Source: Actinomycetes bacterium (GTDB lineage Bacteria > Actinomycetota > Acidimicrobiia > Spongiisociales > UBA5794). Taken from it: a DNA stretch of 35,188 nt. Where the stretch lies: positions 1 to 35,188 of the forward strand of contig JAMBLJ010000134.1 in the NCBI GenBank assembly GCA_023336815.1, given 5' to 3'. Both the position numbers and the translations under genes were made by a program. Shown one piece after another: positions 7,948-15,318 of this stretch (the stretch's first letter is position 1; the number at the start of each line of letters is the position of its first letter). Below the pieces are notes generated by a model. The model saw only the letters and a program-made list of their open reading frames with translations. It was not told where the DNA came from and did not search any database.

Positions 7948-8706
7948 CTACCTCACACCTGCAGCCTGGAGGAGCTCAAGGACCTTGTCGGCCGCTGCTT
8001 CCTCATCACCTTCGATCATCTCAGCGCCTTCACCTTCGTCGGGAAGCCGCATGTCGGTGATCGTCACGCCCGACATGTTGTCAGGCTGGTCGATGTCGAC
8101 ATCTTCGAGTGCTCCGGACTCCTGTGCCTGACGGATCCTGGCAACCGCCACGTACCGTGGCGCTTCTCGTGCGGTCTGGATTCCGAGGACGGCTGGCAAC
8201 GCCACGTCGTAGTCGGCGGTGATACCCGCCCAGTACTCCTTCGTGACACGGACCGAGCCGTCGCCTGGCGTCGTGCCGACGACGACCGATACATGAGGAA
8301 GCCCGAGGCCAGCAGCAACGAGCATCGCAACCTGGCCATCGATCTCGTCAGACGCCTGCACACCTGAAAGCACGAGGTCGTAGTTGCCTTCGCCAAGAGC
8401 CTCAACGAAAACAGCAGCCTGGCCGTGGGCGTCAACGGGGTCGAGGTCGTCGCCCAGTTTCTTGCCTGCATCGGCACCCTTGGCAATTGCGGTATGGAGC
8501 ATCTGTTCCACTTCGTCTGCCATGCCGAGCGCATACACGGTGACGCTTCCGCCCGTTTCTTCCTTCAGGAGGAGACCTTCTTCGAGTGCGTGGTCGTCGA
8601 ACTCATTGAGCACGTATCCCAGGAAGTCTCTGTCGAGGTCGGCGCCGTCGAGCTCAAGTTCTTCGACCGGGTCGGGCACAGCCCGCAACAACACGGCAAT
8701 GTTCAT
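7948..8706 (-). CDS. etfB: Electron transfer flavoprotein beta subunit
   Basis: A 252-residue EtfB starting at an ATG preceded by AGGAGA. It has the ordinary N-terminus (NIAVLLRAVPDP) and the nucleotide-loop region DLVLSGVQASDEIDGQVAMLVAAGLGLP, where many relatives have a GRQAxDGDxxQ type loop. It forms the heterodimer with EtfA encoded 8 bp downstream. The 16-bp gap to the HdrCB-fused gene upstream puts ETF next to the subunit most likely to hand electrons to it. Compared with housekeeping EtfB the loop differs (ASDEIDGQV), which could reflect a specialised ETF, but I cannot tell whether the second nucleotide is AMP or FAD. Confidence 0.92.
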   Translation of the reverse strand: MNIAVLLRAVPDPVEELELDGADLDRDFLGYVLNEFDDHALEEGLLLKEETGGSVTVYALGMADEVEQMLHTAIAKGADAGKKLGDDLDPVDAHGQAAVFVEALGEGNYDLVLSGVQASDEIDGQVAMLVAAGLGLPHVSVVVGTTPGDGSVRVTKEYWAGITADYDVALPAVLGIQTAREAPRYVAVARIRQAQESGALEDVDIDQPDNMSGVTITDMRLPDEGEGAEMIEGDEEAAADKVLELLQAAGVR

Positions 8707-8722
8707 TCATTCTCCTGTTCGA

Positions 8723-10015
8723 TCAGTCTGTTGGCAGTCCCATGGCCGCAGCCAGAAGCTCTGAAATATCCCTCACCTCGAGGGCACCATCGTTGTTCGT
8801 GGATTTCACTGCATCCTCGAACCGTGACACCTCGTACGGGCACACAACACACAACGTGTCTGCACCAGTCTCCACGGCTTCGATCACACGCTTCTCGGAA
8901 AGGCGCATGGTCTGATGCTCAGCAGCCTTGCCATCGAGCCACATACCGCCGCCACCACCACCACAGCAGTAGCCGTTCTCTTTGTTTCGCCACATCTCGA
9001 CGAACTCCGCACCAGGCAATGCCTCGATGAGATCACGCGGGGCGTCATATTCGCCGTTCTGACGGCCCAGATAACACGGGTCGTGGAACGTCACGGTGCC
9101 GAGCACTTCCTCGGAAAGACCGAGGTCGTCGATGCGATCGGCAAGGAAACGCGAGTAGTGCATCACGTTGTAGGTGCCACCTCGCTGCGGGTACTCGTGC
9201 AGGAAAGCGTTGAAGGCGTGCGGGTCGGTTGTGAGCAGAACATCGAACTCATACTTGTTGAGCGTCTCGATGTTCTGCTCGGCGAGCATCTCGAACAGAC
9301 CTTCTTCCCCTGCGCGTAGCATCGAATCACCATCGTGTCGCTCCTCAGCACCGAGGATCGCGAAGTCGATACCGAGCTTCGTGAGGACCCGCGCAAGACT
9401 GCGCGACGCTTCCATACCTCTCGGGTGATACGACGGGTAGTCGCTGACCCACCACAACACATCCACCTTGCGATCGAGGTCAGCAATGATCGGCACCTCG
9501 ACATCGAGGCCCTTCGTCCATGCAACCCTGCGCTTAGGGTTCTTGCCAAGCGGGTTTCCGTATCGGGCCGTCTTCTCGAAGACATCCTGGAGTTCGGCAG
9601 GTACATGACCTTCAAGGACCGCCTCCTTGCGGGCGGCAGGCATGATCTTGAGCATGTCGACTTCCTTGGGGCACACCCTCAGACAGTTCCCACATGTCGT
9701 GCAGAGCCACAGGTCGTCGCTCTGGAAGAAGTCCATACCGACCTGGAGCTTGCGGAAGATCTTGCGTGGTCCGTAGTCACCTACGTGGTCGACAGGGCAT
9801 ACACCAATGCACTGAGAGCACTGGTAACACCATCCCATCGATTCCCCGCCCGCGAGATCGGTTACCCGATCGAGCTGGGCGACGTCGTAGTCGAAGATGA
9901 CGCGCTGTTCGAACATCCGGTTCCAGTGGCCGGAGATATCGACACCTTCGAGCTCGTACGTCTCGTGCTCCATGACGGCACTCGGGTCGACCTTGGGACT
10001 GACATCTCTACCCAT
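8723..10015 (-). CDS. HdrC-HdrB fused (HdrD-like) iron-sulfur protein, candidate sHdrB3
   Basis: A soluble protein of 430 residues whose ATG at 10015 overlaps the hyp stop as TGATG. Residues ~60-125 contain two ferredoxin motifs, CYQCSQCIGVCPVD and CTTCGNCLRVCPKE; the rest is a CCG region with TFHDPCYLGRQ and GYCCGGGGGGMWLDG. It is clearly paralogous to the soluble half of EMO (shared GLDxxx, AGEEGLFEML, TTDPH and HDPCYLGR blocks). As in EMO, the first CCG half lacks its cysteines (LGAEERHDGDSMLRAGEEG). In sHdr operons lacking hdrC2B2, an HdrB3-type protein occupies this place beside etfAB; I assign it to that role from memory of the sHdr literature. It probably passes electrons from the HdrABC core to EtfAB. 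Confidence 0.82.
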   Translation of the reverse strand: MGRDVSPKVDPSAVMEHETYELEGVDISGHWNRMFEQRVIFDYDVAQLDRVTDLAGGESMGWCYQCSQCIGVCPVDHVGDYGPRKIFRKLQVGMDFFQSDDLWLCTTCGNCLRVCPKEVDMLKIMPAARKEAVLEGHVPAELQDVFEKTARYGNPLGKNPKRRVAWTKGLDVEVPIIADLDRKVDVLWWVSDYPSYHPRGMEASRSLARVLTKLGIDFAILGAEERHDGDSMLRAGEEGLFEMLAEQNIETLNKYEFDVLLTTDPHAFNAFLHEYPQRGGTYNVMHYSRFLADRIDDLGLSEEVLGTVTFHDPCYLGRQNGEYDAPRDLIEALPGAEFVEMWRNKENGYCCGGGGGGMWLDGKAAEHQTMRLSEKRVIEAVETGADTLCVVCPYEVSRFEDAVKSTNNDGALEVRDISELLAAAMGLPTD

Positions 10016-10794
10016 CACGTCACCTCCGCGACCGCTGGAAACTTGTTCACACCGAGAAGGCGCTTCACCAGATCACCGAGTTCTGGCACGATCCTGTTGA
10101 ACTCTTGAGTCATACGCATACGCAACGTTGTGTACATGTACACCGAGTACACCGCGGCGAGGAACACGTCCGTGCCAAATACGCCATGGCCTTCCGGTCT
10201 GAAACCTGCCTGTTCTCCGACGCCGTCGAGGAACGTCAGCGCCAGGTTGATCCGCCGGTACGTCTCAGAGACGGTTTCCCCATCGAGATCCACCTCCTCC
10301 ATCACGACGAGGGGCAACGCCCCGGTGCCGGTTACCGGGTTCCACATCCATCGTGTCCACAACCAGTAGCTTTCGGGATAGGTGAAATGGAGGATCTCGG
10401 AACCGAGATCGTGACCGGTGCCTTCGGGAACATCCCGTCCAATGCCGTCGATGAGTTCGGCGAACTCCTGGAGCCTGTCGCCGGGGCTCATGTCCGCGTA
10501 GAGCAAACCCCGCACCGCTCGGCGGAAGCCATCGAGGGTCAGGGACGTGAGGATGATGTTGGCTTTCCTCCTCGCCGAGAACACCGACTTGAGGACGGCG
10601 ATGACCGCCTCTTCACCGATGTCCATGACCCGCTCCTCAGCGAACGCATCGAAGAACATCGCTGACTTACGTTCGAGGCGGGCGGCCACATCGCCAAGAT
10701 CATGCTCGGACACCTTCTCGAGCGCCATGCGCGTGAACTCCTGCGCGGTGGGCGTGTCGATGACCTGCCCGTTGAGGACCGGATCCGGCTTCAC
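10015..10794 (-). CDS. sHdr-associated hypothetical protein (Hyp)
   Basis: A 259-residue protein with no cysteine motif and no clear signal peptide. It occupies the place directly after hdrA where sHdr clusters of sulfur-oxidising bacteria and archaea carry a conserved gene usually just called hyp. Its start is a GTG that overlaps the hdrA stop as GTGA, and its stop overlaps the next ATG, so it is translated in coupling with the complex. Visible features are a helical N-terminal half and an aromatic stretch ILHFTYPESYWLWTRWMWNP; the latter and AAVYSVYMYTTLRMRM may be buried contacts. No enzymatic function can be assigned. Identification as sHdr Hyp rests on position and length, not on a motif. 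Confidence 0.78.
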   Translation of the reverse strand: MKPDPVLNGQVIDTPTAQEFTRMALEKVSEHDLGDVAARLERKSAMFFDAFAEERVMDIGEEAVIAVLKSVFSARRKANIILTSLTLDGFRRAVRGLLYADMSPGDRLQEFAELIDGIGRDVPEGTGHDLGSEILHFTYPESYWLWTRWMWNPVTGTGALPLVVMEEVDLDGETVSETYRRINLALTFLDGVGEQAGFRPEGHGVFGTDVFLAAVYSVYMYTTLRMRMTQEFNRIVPELGDLVKRLLGVNKFPAVAEVT

Positions 10795-11855
10795 ACCGGC
10801 ACCCCCGCAGAGCGGATAAGTGAGACAGCTTTCGCAGCGGCAGCTCCCGCAGAAGCGATCGAGTCGTCGAGATCTGCAGGGCCGACAGCGGCACCTGCAG
10901 CGAAGATGCCTGGCACTGTTGTGGTGACCGTATCGAGGATGTCATGTGCCGTCTCGACGAAACCGTACTTGTTCGTCGGCAGGTTGAGGATGCCTGACAT
11001 GGCCGTGGTGCCCTCGCTCGGCTCCATACCGACCGCCAGGATGACGACATCCATCTCGACCTCCATAGGTCTGCCCATCGTGGTGTCCTCTCCTCGCACA
11101 ACGAGGCGACCACCCTTCGGCAGGATCTCGGTGATAATCCCTTTGATGTAGTTGACCTTGTGTTCTTCCTGGGCGGGCCAGTAGATCTCGTTCTCCCAGT
11201 ACCCGTACATGCGCATGTCGATGTAGAAGATGAACACCCGTGCGTCCGGCACCATCTGACGGATCTCTATGGCTTGCTTTGAGGAGATACCACAGCACAC
11301 CTTCGAGCAGTACTCGTTGCCGATCTGACGATCCCGCGAGCCAACACACTGGATGAAGGCAACCCGCTCAGGCGTTTTTCCCGTCGATGGCGTGACGAAG
11401 CTGCCGGACTTGATCATCTTCTCAGCGTCAGCGATCGTGACAACGTCAGGCAGTTCGTAATATTGGTACTGCTGAGTCTCACGCCCCGGATCGAAGTGCT
11501 GGAAACCGGTTGCAAGGATGATCGCGCCGGCGTCGACCGATTCTGATGAACCGTTCGCCGCGAGTCCAACCGTGAACGCACCGGCTTCCCCATCAACAGC
11601 CGTGACCTCGGTGCCCGTCCGGATATCGATGAGATCATTGCTGGTAACAGCGTCGATCATCTCCGCCATCGCTTCAGATGCATCACGAAAGTGATGGGTG
11701 AGTGCGGCATAGTCCGCGTGGATGGGCATCCCGCCAGGAACATCTTTTTTCTCGATCAGCGTCACAGGACTCCCGAGTTCGGCAGCCAACCTGGCTGCCT
11801 CCAACCCGGTCGGCCCCGCGCCGATCACCACCACTCGATTACTAGGCATCCGCAT
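10791..11855 (-). CDS. hdrA: sHdrA, FAD subunit of the sulfur-oxidising heterodisulfide reductase-like complex
   Basis: A 354-residue short HdrA. It has the N-terminal dinucleotide motif VVVIGAGPTGLEAARLAAELG, a second binding block AGAIILATGFQHFDP, and the C-terminal IFAAGAAVGPADLDDSIASAGAAAAKA. The cysteine region CVGSRDRQIGNEYCSKVCCG, which binds a [4Fe-4S] cluster in HdrA proteins, is intact. It lacks the ferredoxin insertions of methanogen HdrA, as expected for the sHdr type. It overlaps hdrB1 by 14 bp and hyp by 4 bp. It is the flavin centre of the complex that oxidises protein- or lipoamide-bound sulfane sulfur to sulfite. A second ATG (MPSNRVVV) two codons downstream is an alternative start. 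Confidence 0.93.
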   Translation of the reverse strand: MRMPSNRVVVIGAGPTGLEAARLAAELGSPVTLIEKKDVPGGMPIHADYAALTHHFRDASEAMAEMIDAVTSNDLIDIRTGTEVTAVDGEAGAFTVGLAANGSSESVDAGAIILATGFQHFDPGRETQQYQYYELPDVVTIADAEKMIKSGSFVTPSTGKTPERVAFIQCVGSRDRQIGNEYCSKVCCGISSKQAIEIRQMVPDARVFIFYIDMRMYGYWENEIYWPAQEEHKVNYIKGIITEILPKGGRLVVRGEDTTMGRPMEVEMDVVILAVGMEPSEGTTAMSGILNLPTNKYGFVETAHDILDTVTTTVPGIFAAGAAVGPADLDDSIASAGAAAAKAVSLIRSAGVPV

Positions 11856-13041
11856 CCTCCCAACTCAGGTACTCGATCTCTCCACGCTCGAGACGACCAA
11901 GATCGACCTCGAATTCGGCCCACGCTGCCTCCCAGTCGATACCCATCTTCTCAAGCAGCGCCGTGTAGTCGGTAGCGTGCCAGTGCAGCTGGGCGATCCG
12001 GTACGGGTGTGCTCCCATTGCCAGTGCAGCGAACTGGGCATCAGAGAGCACTGGCACGCCAACGTTACGCTGATGCGCCTTGGCTGCGAACTGGCTCTTG
12101 TCGAGGGTCGTGACACAGCCCGTATCATGGGTGATCACAACGTCGGGGTTCGCCTCTTCTTTCATGACCTCAATCTTGCGTTGCGTTGCGAAGGATCGGG
12201 AGAAGTCTCTTTGGACAAGGATGTGCCTGAACCCGAACCCACAACAGTCGAAGAACGTGCTGTAGTCCCCGACGGTCGAACCAAGAGATTCAACGATGCC
12301 TGTAACGGTTGCGGTTCGCTGGCCGCCGTAGATGTCCGGGTCGTAGATGGCGTCCTCGGTGACGAGCTTGTAGTAATGACATGCGGGATGGATCGAAGCC
12401 GTGATCGACGAGAAGTCCCTCACCTGACGTTCGGCGATCCGGTCACGCATTGCGTGGATCCATTCGGAGTAGTGCACGATCTCTTCCGGCATCACGAGCG
12501 GCTTGTTAAGTTTGCCCATGATGTCGCGCACCTTGTGCCGCAGTTCCTCGTGGTGGACGATCTCGTGGCGGGTCTCTTTGTAGTGACCGTACGATGTGCC
12601 GCAGTGGATCATCGGGAAATAACCCGTGGCATACGCAGCAGCGAAGTTCCTCGATGCAACACCAGCCTGGGCAACAGCGTTGGATGTTGCAGAGGCGTAG
12701 TAGTTCCACGCGGTACATGACGTCTGGTCTGTGGGATCCATGTAGCTCATGCCGAACTGGCGGTTGAGCCAGAAGATGGATGTCGAGTAGCCGGGGATGT
12801 GACCACACTGTCCACAGGACTTGTGATGCCACGTCATCTGCTCAGGGATCTTCTTCGTCCGCCCGTACTTCGTCATCACCTCGATGTAGGGCTCAGGGAC
12901 ACGCTGGACGATCAGCTCGCCGGCATCTTCGAGTGCGAAGAGCTGTTCACGGATGTCTTCAGTTGGTGCCTTTGCAGGATCCGGAACGGGGGGTTTCCGG
13001 ATCTCGGACAGCGGGATGAACGTGTTGTCTGTGGTCGTCAC
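11842..13041 (-). CDS. hdrB1: sHdrB1, CCG-domain subunit of the sulfur-oxidising Hdr-like complex
   Basis: A 399-residue protein with two CCG-type regions. The N-terminal one has KSCGQCGHIPGYS and TSCTAWNYYAS with HCGTSYGHY later. The C-terminal one has HPACHYYK, DCCGFGFRH about 45 residues on, and THDTGCVTTLD. This spacing suits a noncubane [4Fe-4S] cluster as in HdrB. A long N-terminal segment before the first cysteines is typical of sHdrB1. Translation begins at GTG (13041) behind AGGGAAGAG. It is preceded by a 55-bp gap after hdrC1 and overlaps hdrA. HdrB1 is thought to form the catalytic core with HdrA and HdrC1. Confidence 0.91.
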   Translation of the reverse strand: MTTTDNTFIPLSEIRKPPVPDPAKAPTEDIREQLFALEDAGELIVQRVPEPYIEVMTKYGRTKKIPEQMTWHHKSCGQCGHIPGYSTSIFWLNRQFGMSYMDPTDQTSCTAWNYYASATSNAVAQAGVASRNFAAAYATGYFPMIHCGTSYGHYKETRHEIVHHEELRHKVRDIMGKLNKPLVMPEEIVHYSEWIHAMRDRIAERQVRDFSSITASIHPACHYYKLVTEDAIYDPDIYGGQRTATVTGIVESLGSTVGDYSTFFDCCGFGFRHILVQRDFSRSFATQRKIEVMKEEANPDVVITHDTGCVTTLDKSQFAAKAHQRNVGVPVLSDAQFAALAMGAHPYRIAQLHWHATDYTALLEKMGIDWEAAWAEFEVDLGRLERGEIEYLSWEDADA

Positions 13042-13096
13042 GGTTTCTCTCTTCCCTGAGGTATTGCGATCGCTACTTTGTGTTGGGAACGCATCG

Positions 13097-13831
13097 CTAC
13101 ACCTCGTAGCCTGCGTCTTCGAGCGTTTCTTCCATCACATCGAGGATGATCATGTGCAGACCCTCGTCTGCTTGCTCAATCATGTCCATCACGTCTGAGT
13201 GCAGCCAGATGAGGTAGAGCTCGATCAACGTCTCGTCCGAGACCTGCCAGCTCATCTCCGTCGTGTGGAGCGTCTCTGGCGGGAGTGCCCTGCGCCACAG
13301 CTCGAGGTTGTCGGAGGTCTTCTCGACATCAGGACCCCAGTCGGGGAAGGCGTCAGGCTGGAGCATGTCGGGCGATATCTGGGTGCCTGTTGTCATGATC
13401 TTGTAGACGACTCGTCCGTAGCCCTCGAGGGCGTCCTTGGCAGTGGTGAGACCGTTGCGGACTGCGACCTCACGCAACAGCGTGATCAGCCCACCTGGTG
13501 AGTTCTGCCTCGGGCAACGGTTGCACGAGAAACACTGCGAGCAGTTCCATACGTCGTCGTTCATCTGCTCGAAGACGAGTTCAACATCCTCACGCGCGGC
13601 GGCTTGTGCGATCTTGCGCGGAGAGAAATCGTAGAAACGCGCCGAAGGGCAGGCAGCAACGCAGATGCCACATTCGTAACATCCGTACATGTAGTCGGGG
13701 AACCGAGCATCTGCCTTGACCTCCTCCCACAACGCGAGTTTGTCCTCGTAGGGGACGTCCGCGTAGCTGCCATGGGCGATGCCACCACCAGGTAGTGCGG
13801 TAAATTGAGAAGGTGGCGACGTGACCGTCAT
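13097..13831 (-). CDS. hdrC1: sHdrC1, two-cluster ferredoxin-like subunit of the sHdr complex
   Basis: The correct start is the ATG at 13831 (MTVTSPPSQFTALPG), overlapping the dsrE stop as TGATG; the track ORF is extended upstream out of context. The 244-residue protein has a first cluster motif CYECGICVAACPS (about residues 50-62) with the following RFYDFSPRKIAQ. A second, CSQCFSCNRCPRQNSP, is one residue shorter than the usual CxxCxxCxxxCP. The C-terminal ~110 residues are helical and acidic, ending EETLEDAGYEV, longer than methanogen HdrC but expected for sHdrC1. It should relay electrons between HdrA/HdrB1 and the downstream acceptor. It is the first hdr gene after the sulfur-carrier genes. 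Confidence 0.9.
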   Translation of the reverse strand: MTVTSPPSQFTALPGGGIAHGSYADVPYEDKLALWEEVKADARFPDYMYGCYECGICVAACPSARFYDFSPRKIAQAAAREDVELVFEQMNDDVWNCSQCFSCNRCPRQNSPGGLITLLREVAVRNGLTTAKDALEGYGRVVYKIMTTGTQISPDMLQPDAFPDWGPDVEKTSDNLELWRRALPPETLHTTEMSWQVSDETLIELYLIWLHSDVMDMIEQADEGLHMIILDVMEETLEDAGYEV

Positions 13832-14211
13832 CAGAAACTGATCACTGCATCGGCCTCGGCTGCCATGTCGTTGAAGGCGGCCCCACCGATCATCTGGACA
13901 TCGTCGAGGAGTTGCTCGATCTCGAGATCGTTGAGGTCGAGCGATGGCTGGCACACGAGGAGATTCACGCCACTGTCTATGGCGAGGTCGATGAAACTCG
14001 ATAGGGGTGCTCCACCATCCTTGACGGTCAGGCCCTGGCTGTCCTTGCGCAGCAATGTTGGACCGTGCATCGTGAAGTAGATTGAAACGTCCATATCCAT
14101 GGCCGCTGCGGCCGTTGCGAGATAGAACGGTGTCGCAGCCTTCGATGGCTCATCGATGCCATGTGTCTGAACGTACAGAATCCTCGGGTCGTCTTCCACT
14201 CCCACCTCCAT
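13831..14211 (-). CDS. DsrE-family small sulfurtransferase-like protein
   Basis: The coding region is the C-terminal part of the track ORF. The ATG at 14211 (MEVGVEDDPRILYVQTHG) or the GTG at 14199, which sits five bases after GGAGG, gives a protein of 122-126 residues. The fold signature is DsrE/F-like: ILYVQTHG, a helix PFYLATAAAAMDMDVSIYFT, MHGPTLL, and VNLLVCQPSLDLNDLE with a single cysteine (about residue 86) near the position of the reactive cysteine in DsrE proteins. It is paralogous to the larger DsrE3-type protein upstream. Together with TusA it probably forms the relay that brings sulfane sulfur to sHdr. Which subfamily (DsrE3B or DsrE3C) it belongs to cannot be settled by eye. Confidence 0.82.
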   Translation of the reverse strand: MEVGVEDDPRILYVQTHGIDEPSKAATPFYLATAAAAMDMDVSIYFTMHGPTLLRKDSQGLTVKDGGAPLSSFIDLAIDSGVNLLVCQPSLDLNDLEIEQLLDDVQMIGGAAFNDMAAEADAVISF

Positions 14212-14240
14212 GTCCTCGTAACCAGCTGACTCGATACGGG

Positions 14241-14798
14241 CTAGATGAACAGGGCCAGATCCGCCTCCGATGCGAAATCGAGAAAGGCTGCAGCGCCGAG
14301 ACACGTCGCCTGGGGCATGATGTCTTCCTGTTTCACGTTCATGACACCCATGGTCGTCGCACATGCGTAGAACTCGACGTCACCATCGAGGCACATCTCC
14401 ATCATGGAGTCGAAGTCAGGGATCTTGGAATCTTCCATCCATCCGCGCATCATCTTGGTCGCAACGGTGGTCATGCCTGGCAACATGCTGATGATGTTGG
14501 GGACACCCATCTCTTTGCCCTTGAGCGGCGGTGGTGCTGCTGCGTTGCCGAGCGGAGAGACCTTGAGGTCATGCATCCGCTTCGTGTTGACCATGTCGAG
14601 TCCATAGAACGTACAGAAGATGCCAACTTCCCAGTCGAGGGCGGCGGCCGTGCTGGCCATGATCAAGATGGGATACACCTCATCGAGACCACCTTTGGAG
14701 GCAACCAGTGCCATCCGCTTCCGCTGTGGTTCATCGGTCGTTTGGGCCACCTCGCCATCGTCGGTGACGGTGAATGGTTTCTCTCCTACGGTTGCCAT
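14241..14798 (-). CDS. dsrE3A: DsrE3-type sulfurtransferase (DsrE3A-like)
   Basis: A 185-residue protein of the DsrE/DsrF/DrsH family. The N-terminal beta-strand RKRMALVASKGGLDEVYPILIMAS and the IFCTFYGLDMVN segment are typical, and the reactive cysteine lies in VEFYACATTMGVMNV. A further cysteine is in ATCLGAAAFLDFA. DsrE3A-like proteins are encoded with tusA and hdr genes in many sulfur oxidisers and carry sulfane sulfur or thiosulfonate on cysteine. The ATG at 14798 has GGAGGTCGCC upstream, and tusA ends 13 bp before. It likely exchanges sulfur with TusA before delivery to the Hdr/LbpA system. Subtype assigned from length and context. Confidence 0.87.
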   Translation of the reverse strand: MATVGEKPFTVTDDGEVAQTTDEPQRKRMALVASKGGLDEVYPILIMASTAAALDWEVGIFCTFYGLDMVNTKRMHDLKVSPLGNAAAPPPLKGKEMGVPNIISMLPGMTTVATKMMRGWMEDSKIPDFDSMMEMCLDGDVEFYACATTMGVMNVKQEDIMPQATCLGAAAFLDFASEADLALFI

Positions 14799-14811
14799 CA
14801 GGCGACCTCCT

Positions 14812-15048
14812 TCACTTGGTCCGTCGGAACCAGAATCGGAAAATCCCGTCGTCGGCGCTCTGCTCGATCAGTTCATGGCCGGTCTGTTTGGCCCAGGCCA
14901 CCATGTCGGGTGGTGCCCCCGGATCATCGGCGATCATCTCGAGTACCTGCCCGACCTCGATCTGCTTGATCGCCTTTGAGGTCTTGACGACGGGGATGGG
15001 GCACAGAAGTCCGGTGCAGTCGAGTAACTCGTCAGAAGCTATTGCCAC
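14812..15048 (-). CDS. tusA: TusA sulfur-carrier protein
   Basis: A 78-residue TusA. The persulfide-carrying cysteine is in DCTGLLCPIPVVKT (Cys16, the CPxP motif); another cysteine (Cys11) lies five residues before. The C-terminus has the usual GxxLEMIADDPGAPPDMVAWAKQTGHEL. Translation starts at GTG 15048 behind AAGGAGAACTGCC. It is the promoter-proximal gene of the sulfur-oxidation operon, expected for the carrier that takes up cytoplasmic sulfane sulfur and hands it to DsrE3 and sHdr. The operator and promoter described at 15103-15162 lie just upstream. Confidence 0.95.
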   Translation of the reverse strand: MAIASDELLDCTGLLCPIPVVKTSKAIKQIEVGQVLEMIADDPGAPPDMVAWAKQTGHELIEQSADDGIFRFWFRRTK

Positions 15049-15102
15049 GGCAGTTCTCCTTCCTAGGATGAGCCTGTTTCAGTGATGCGTCACAACCTCA
15101 TC

Positions 15103-15126
15103 AGATATTCGCATCTGCGCATATCT
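15103..15126. promoter_or_regulatory. Candidate ArsR-family operator (24-bp inverted repeat)
   Basis: AGATATTCGCA-TC-TGCGCATATCT is an 11-2-11 inverted repeat with one mismatched pair. It lies 8-31 bases downstream of the -10 hexamer of the tusA promoter, overlapping the expected transcription start, where a bound repressor would block initiation. Length and hyphenated symmetry match ArsR/SmtB-type operators. The divergent gene at 15319 encodes such a repressor. Binding is inferred, not shown. Confidence 0.72.
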
Positions 15127-15133
15127 TCGTTGC

Positions 15134-15162
15134 ATTATGTCTGTTGGCGTTGGCGGTTGCAA
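15134..15162 (-). promoter_or_regulatory. Promoter of the tusA-dsrE-sHdr-etf-lbpA-soe operon
   Basis: On the minus strand TTGCAA (15162-15157) and CATAAT (15139-15134) are separated by exactly 17 bases: 4/6 and 5/6 matches to the housekeeping sigma consensus. The predicted start lies near 15127, leaving a leader of about 80 nt to the tusA GTG. TTGCAA is self-complementary, so the same hexamer could also serve a weaker plus-strand promoter for arsR (CACAAT at 19-base spacing). Confidence 0.68.
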
Positions 15163-15318
15163 ACGGATGTCTGAATTCCGACACAATCTTCGCCGGATCG
15201 AGTGCACACCAGGAACCCTGTGGCCCCACCACTTCCCGTACCTGACACGGGTGTACCACCCAACCGATGCAGGAAACTCATGTGGGCAAAACGCGGGATT
15301 CGTGCCATAGTTGCGTTC

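Noticed and set aside
11722-12720. 332-residue plus-strand ORF over hdrB1
   Set aside because: Antisense to hdrB1, whose cysteine motifs and overlaps are decisive.
15249-15261. GGGTGtacCACCC palindrome before arsR as a second operator
   Set aside because: Only five paired bases, unlike the 24-bp repeat at 15103, and far from a recognisable promoter.
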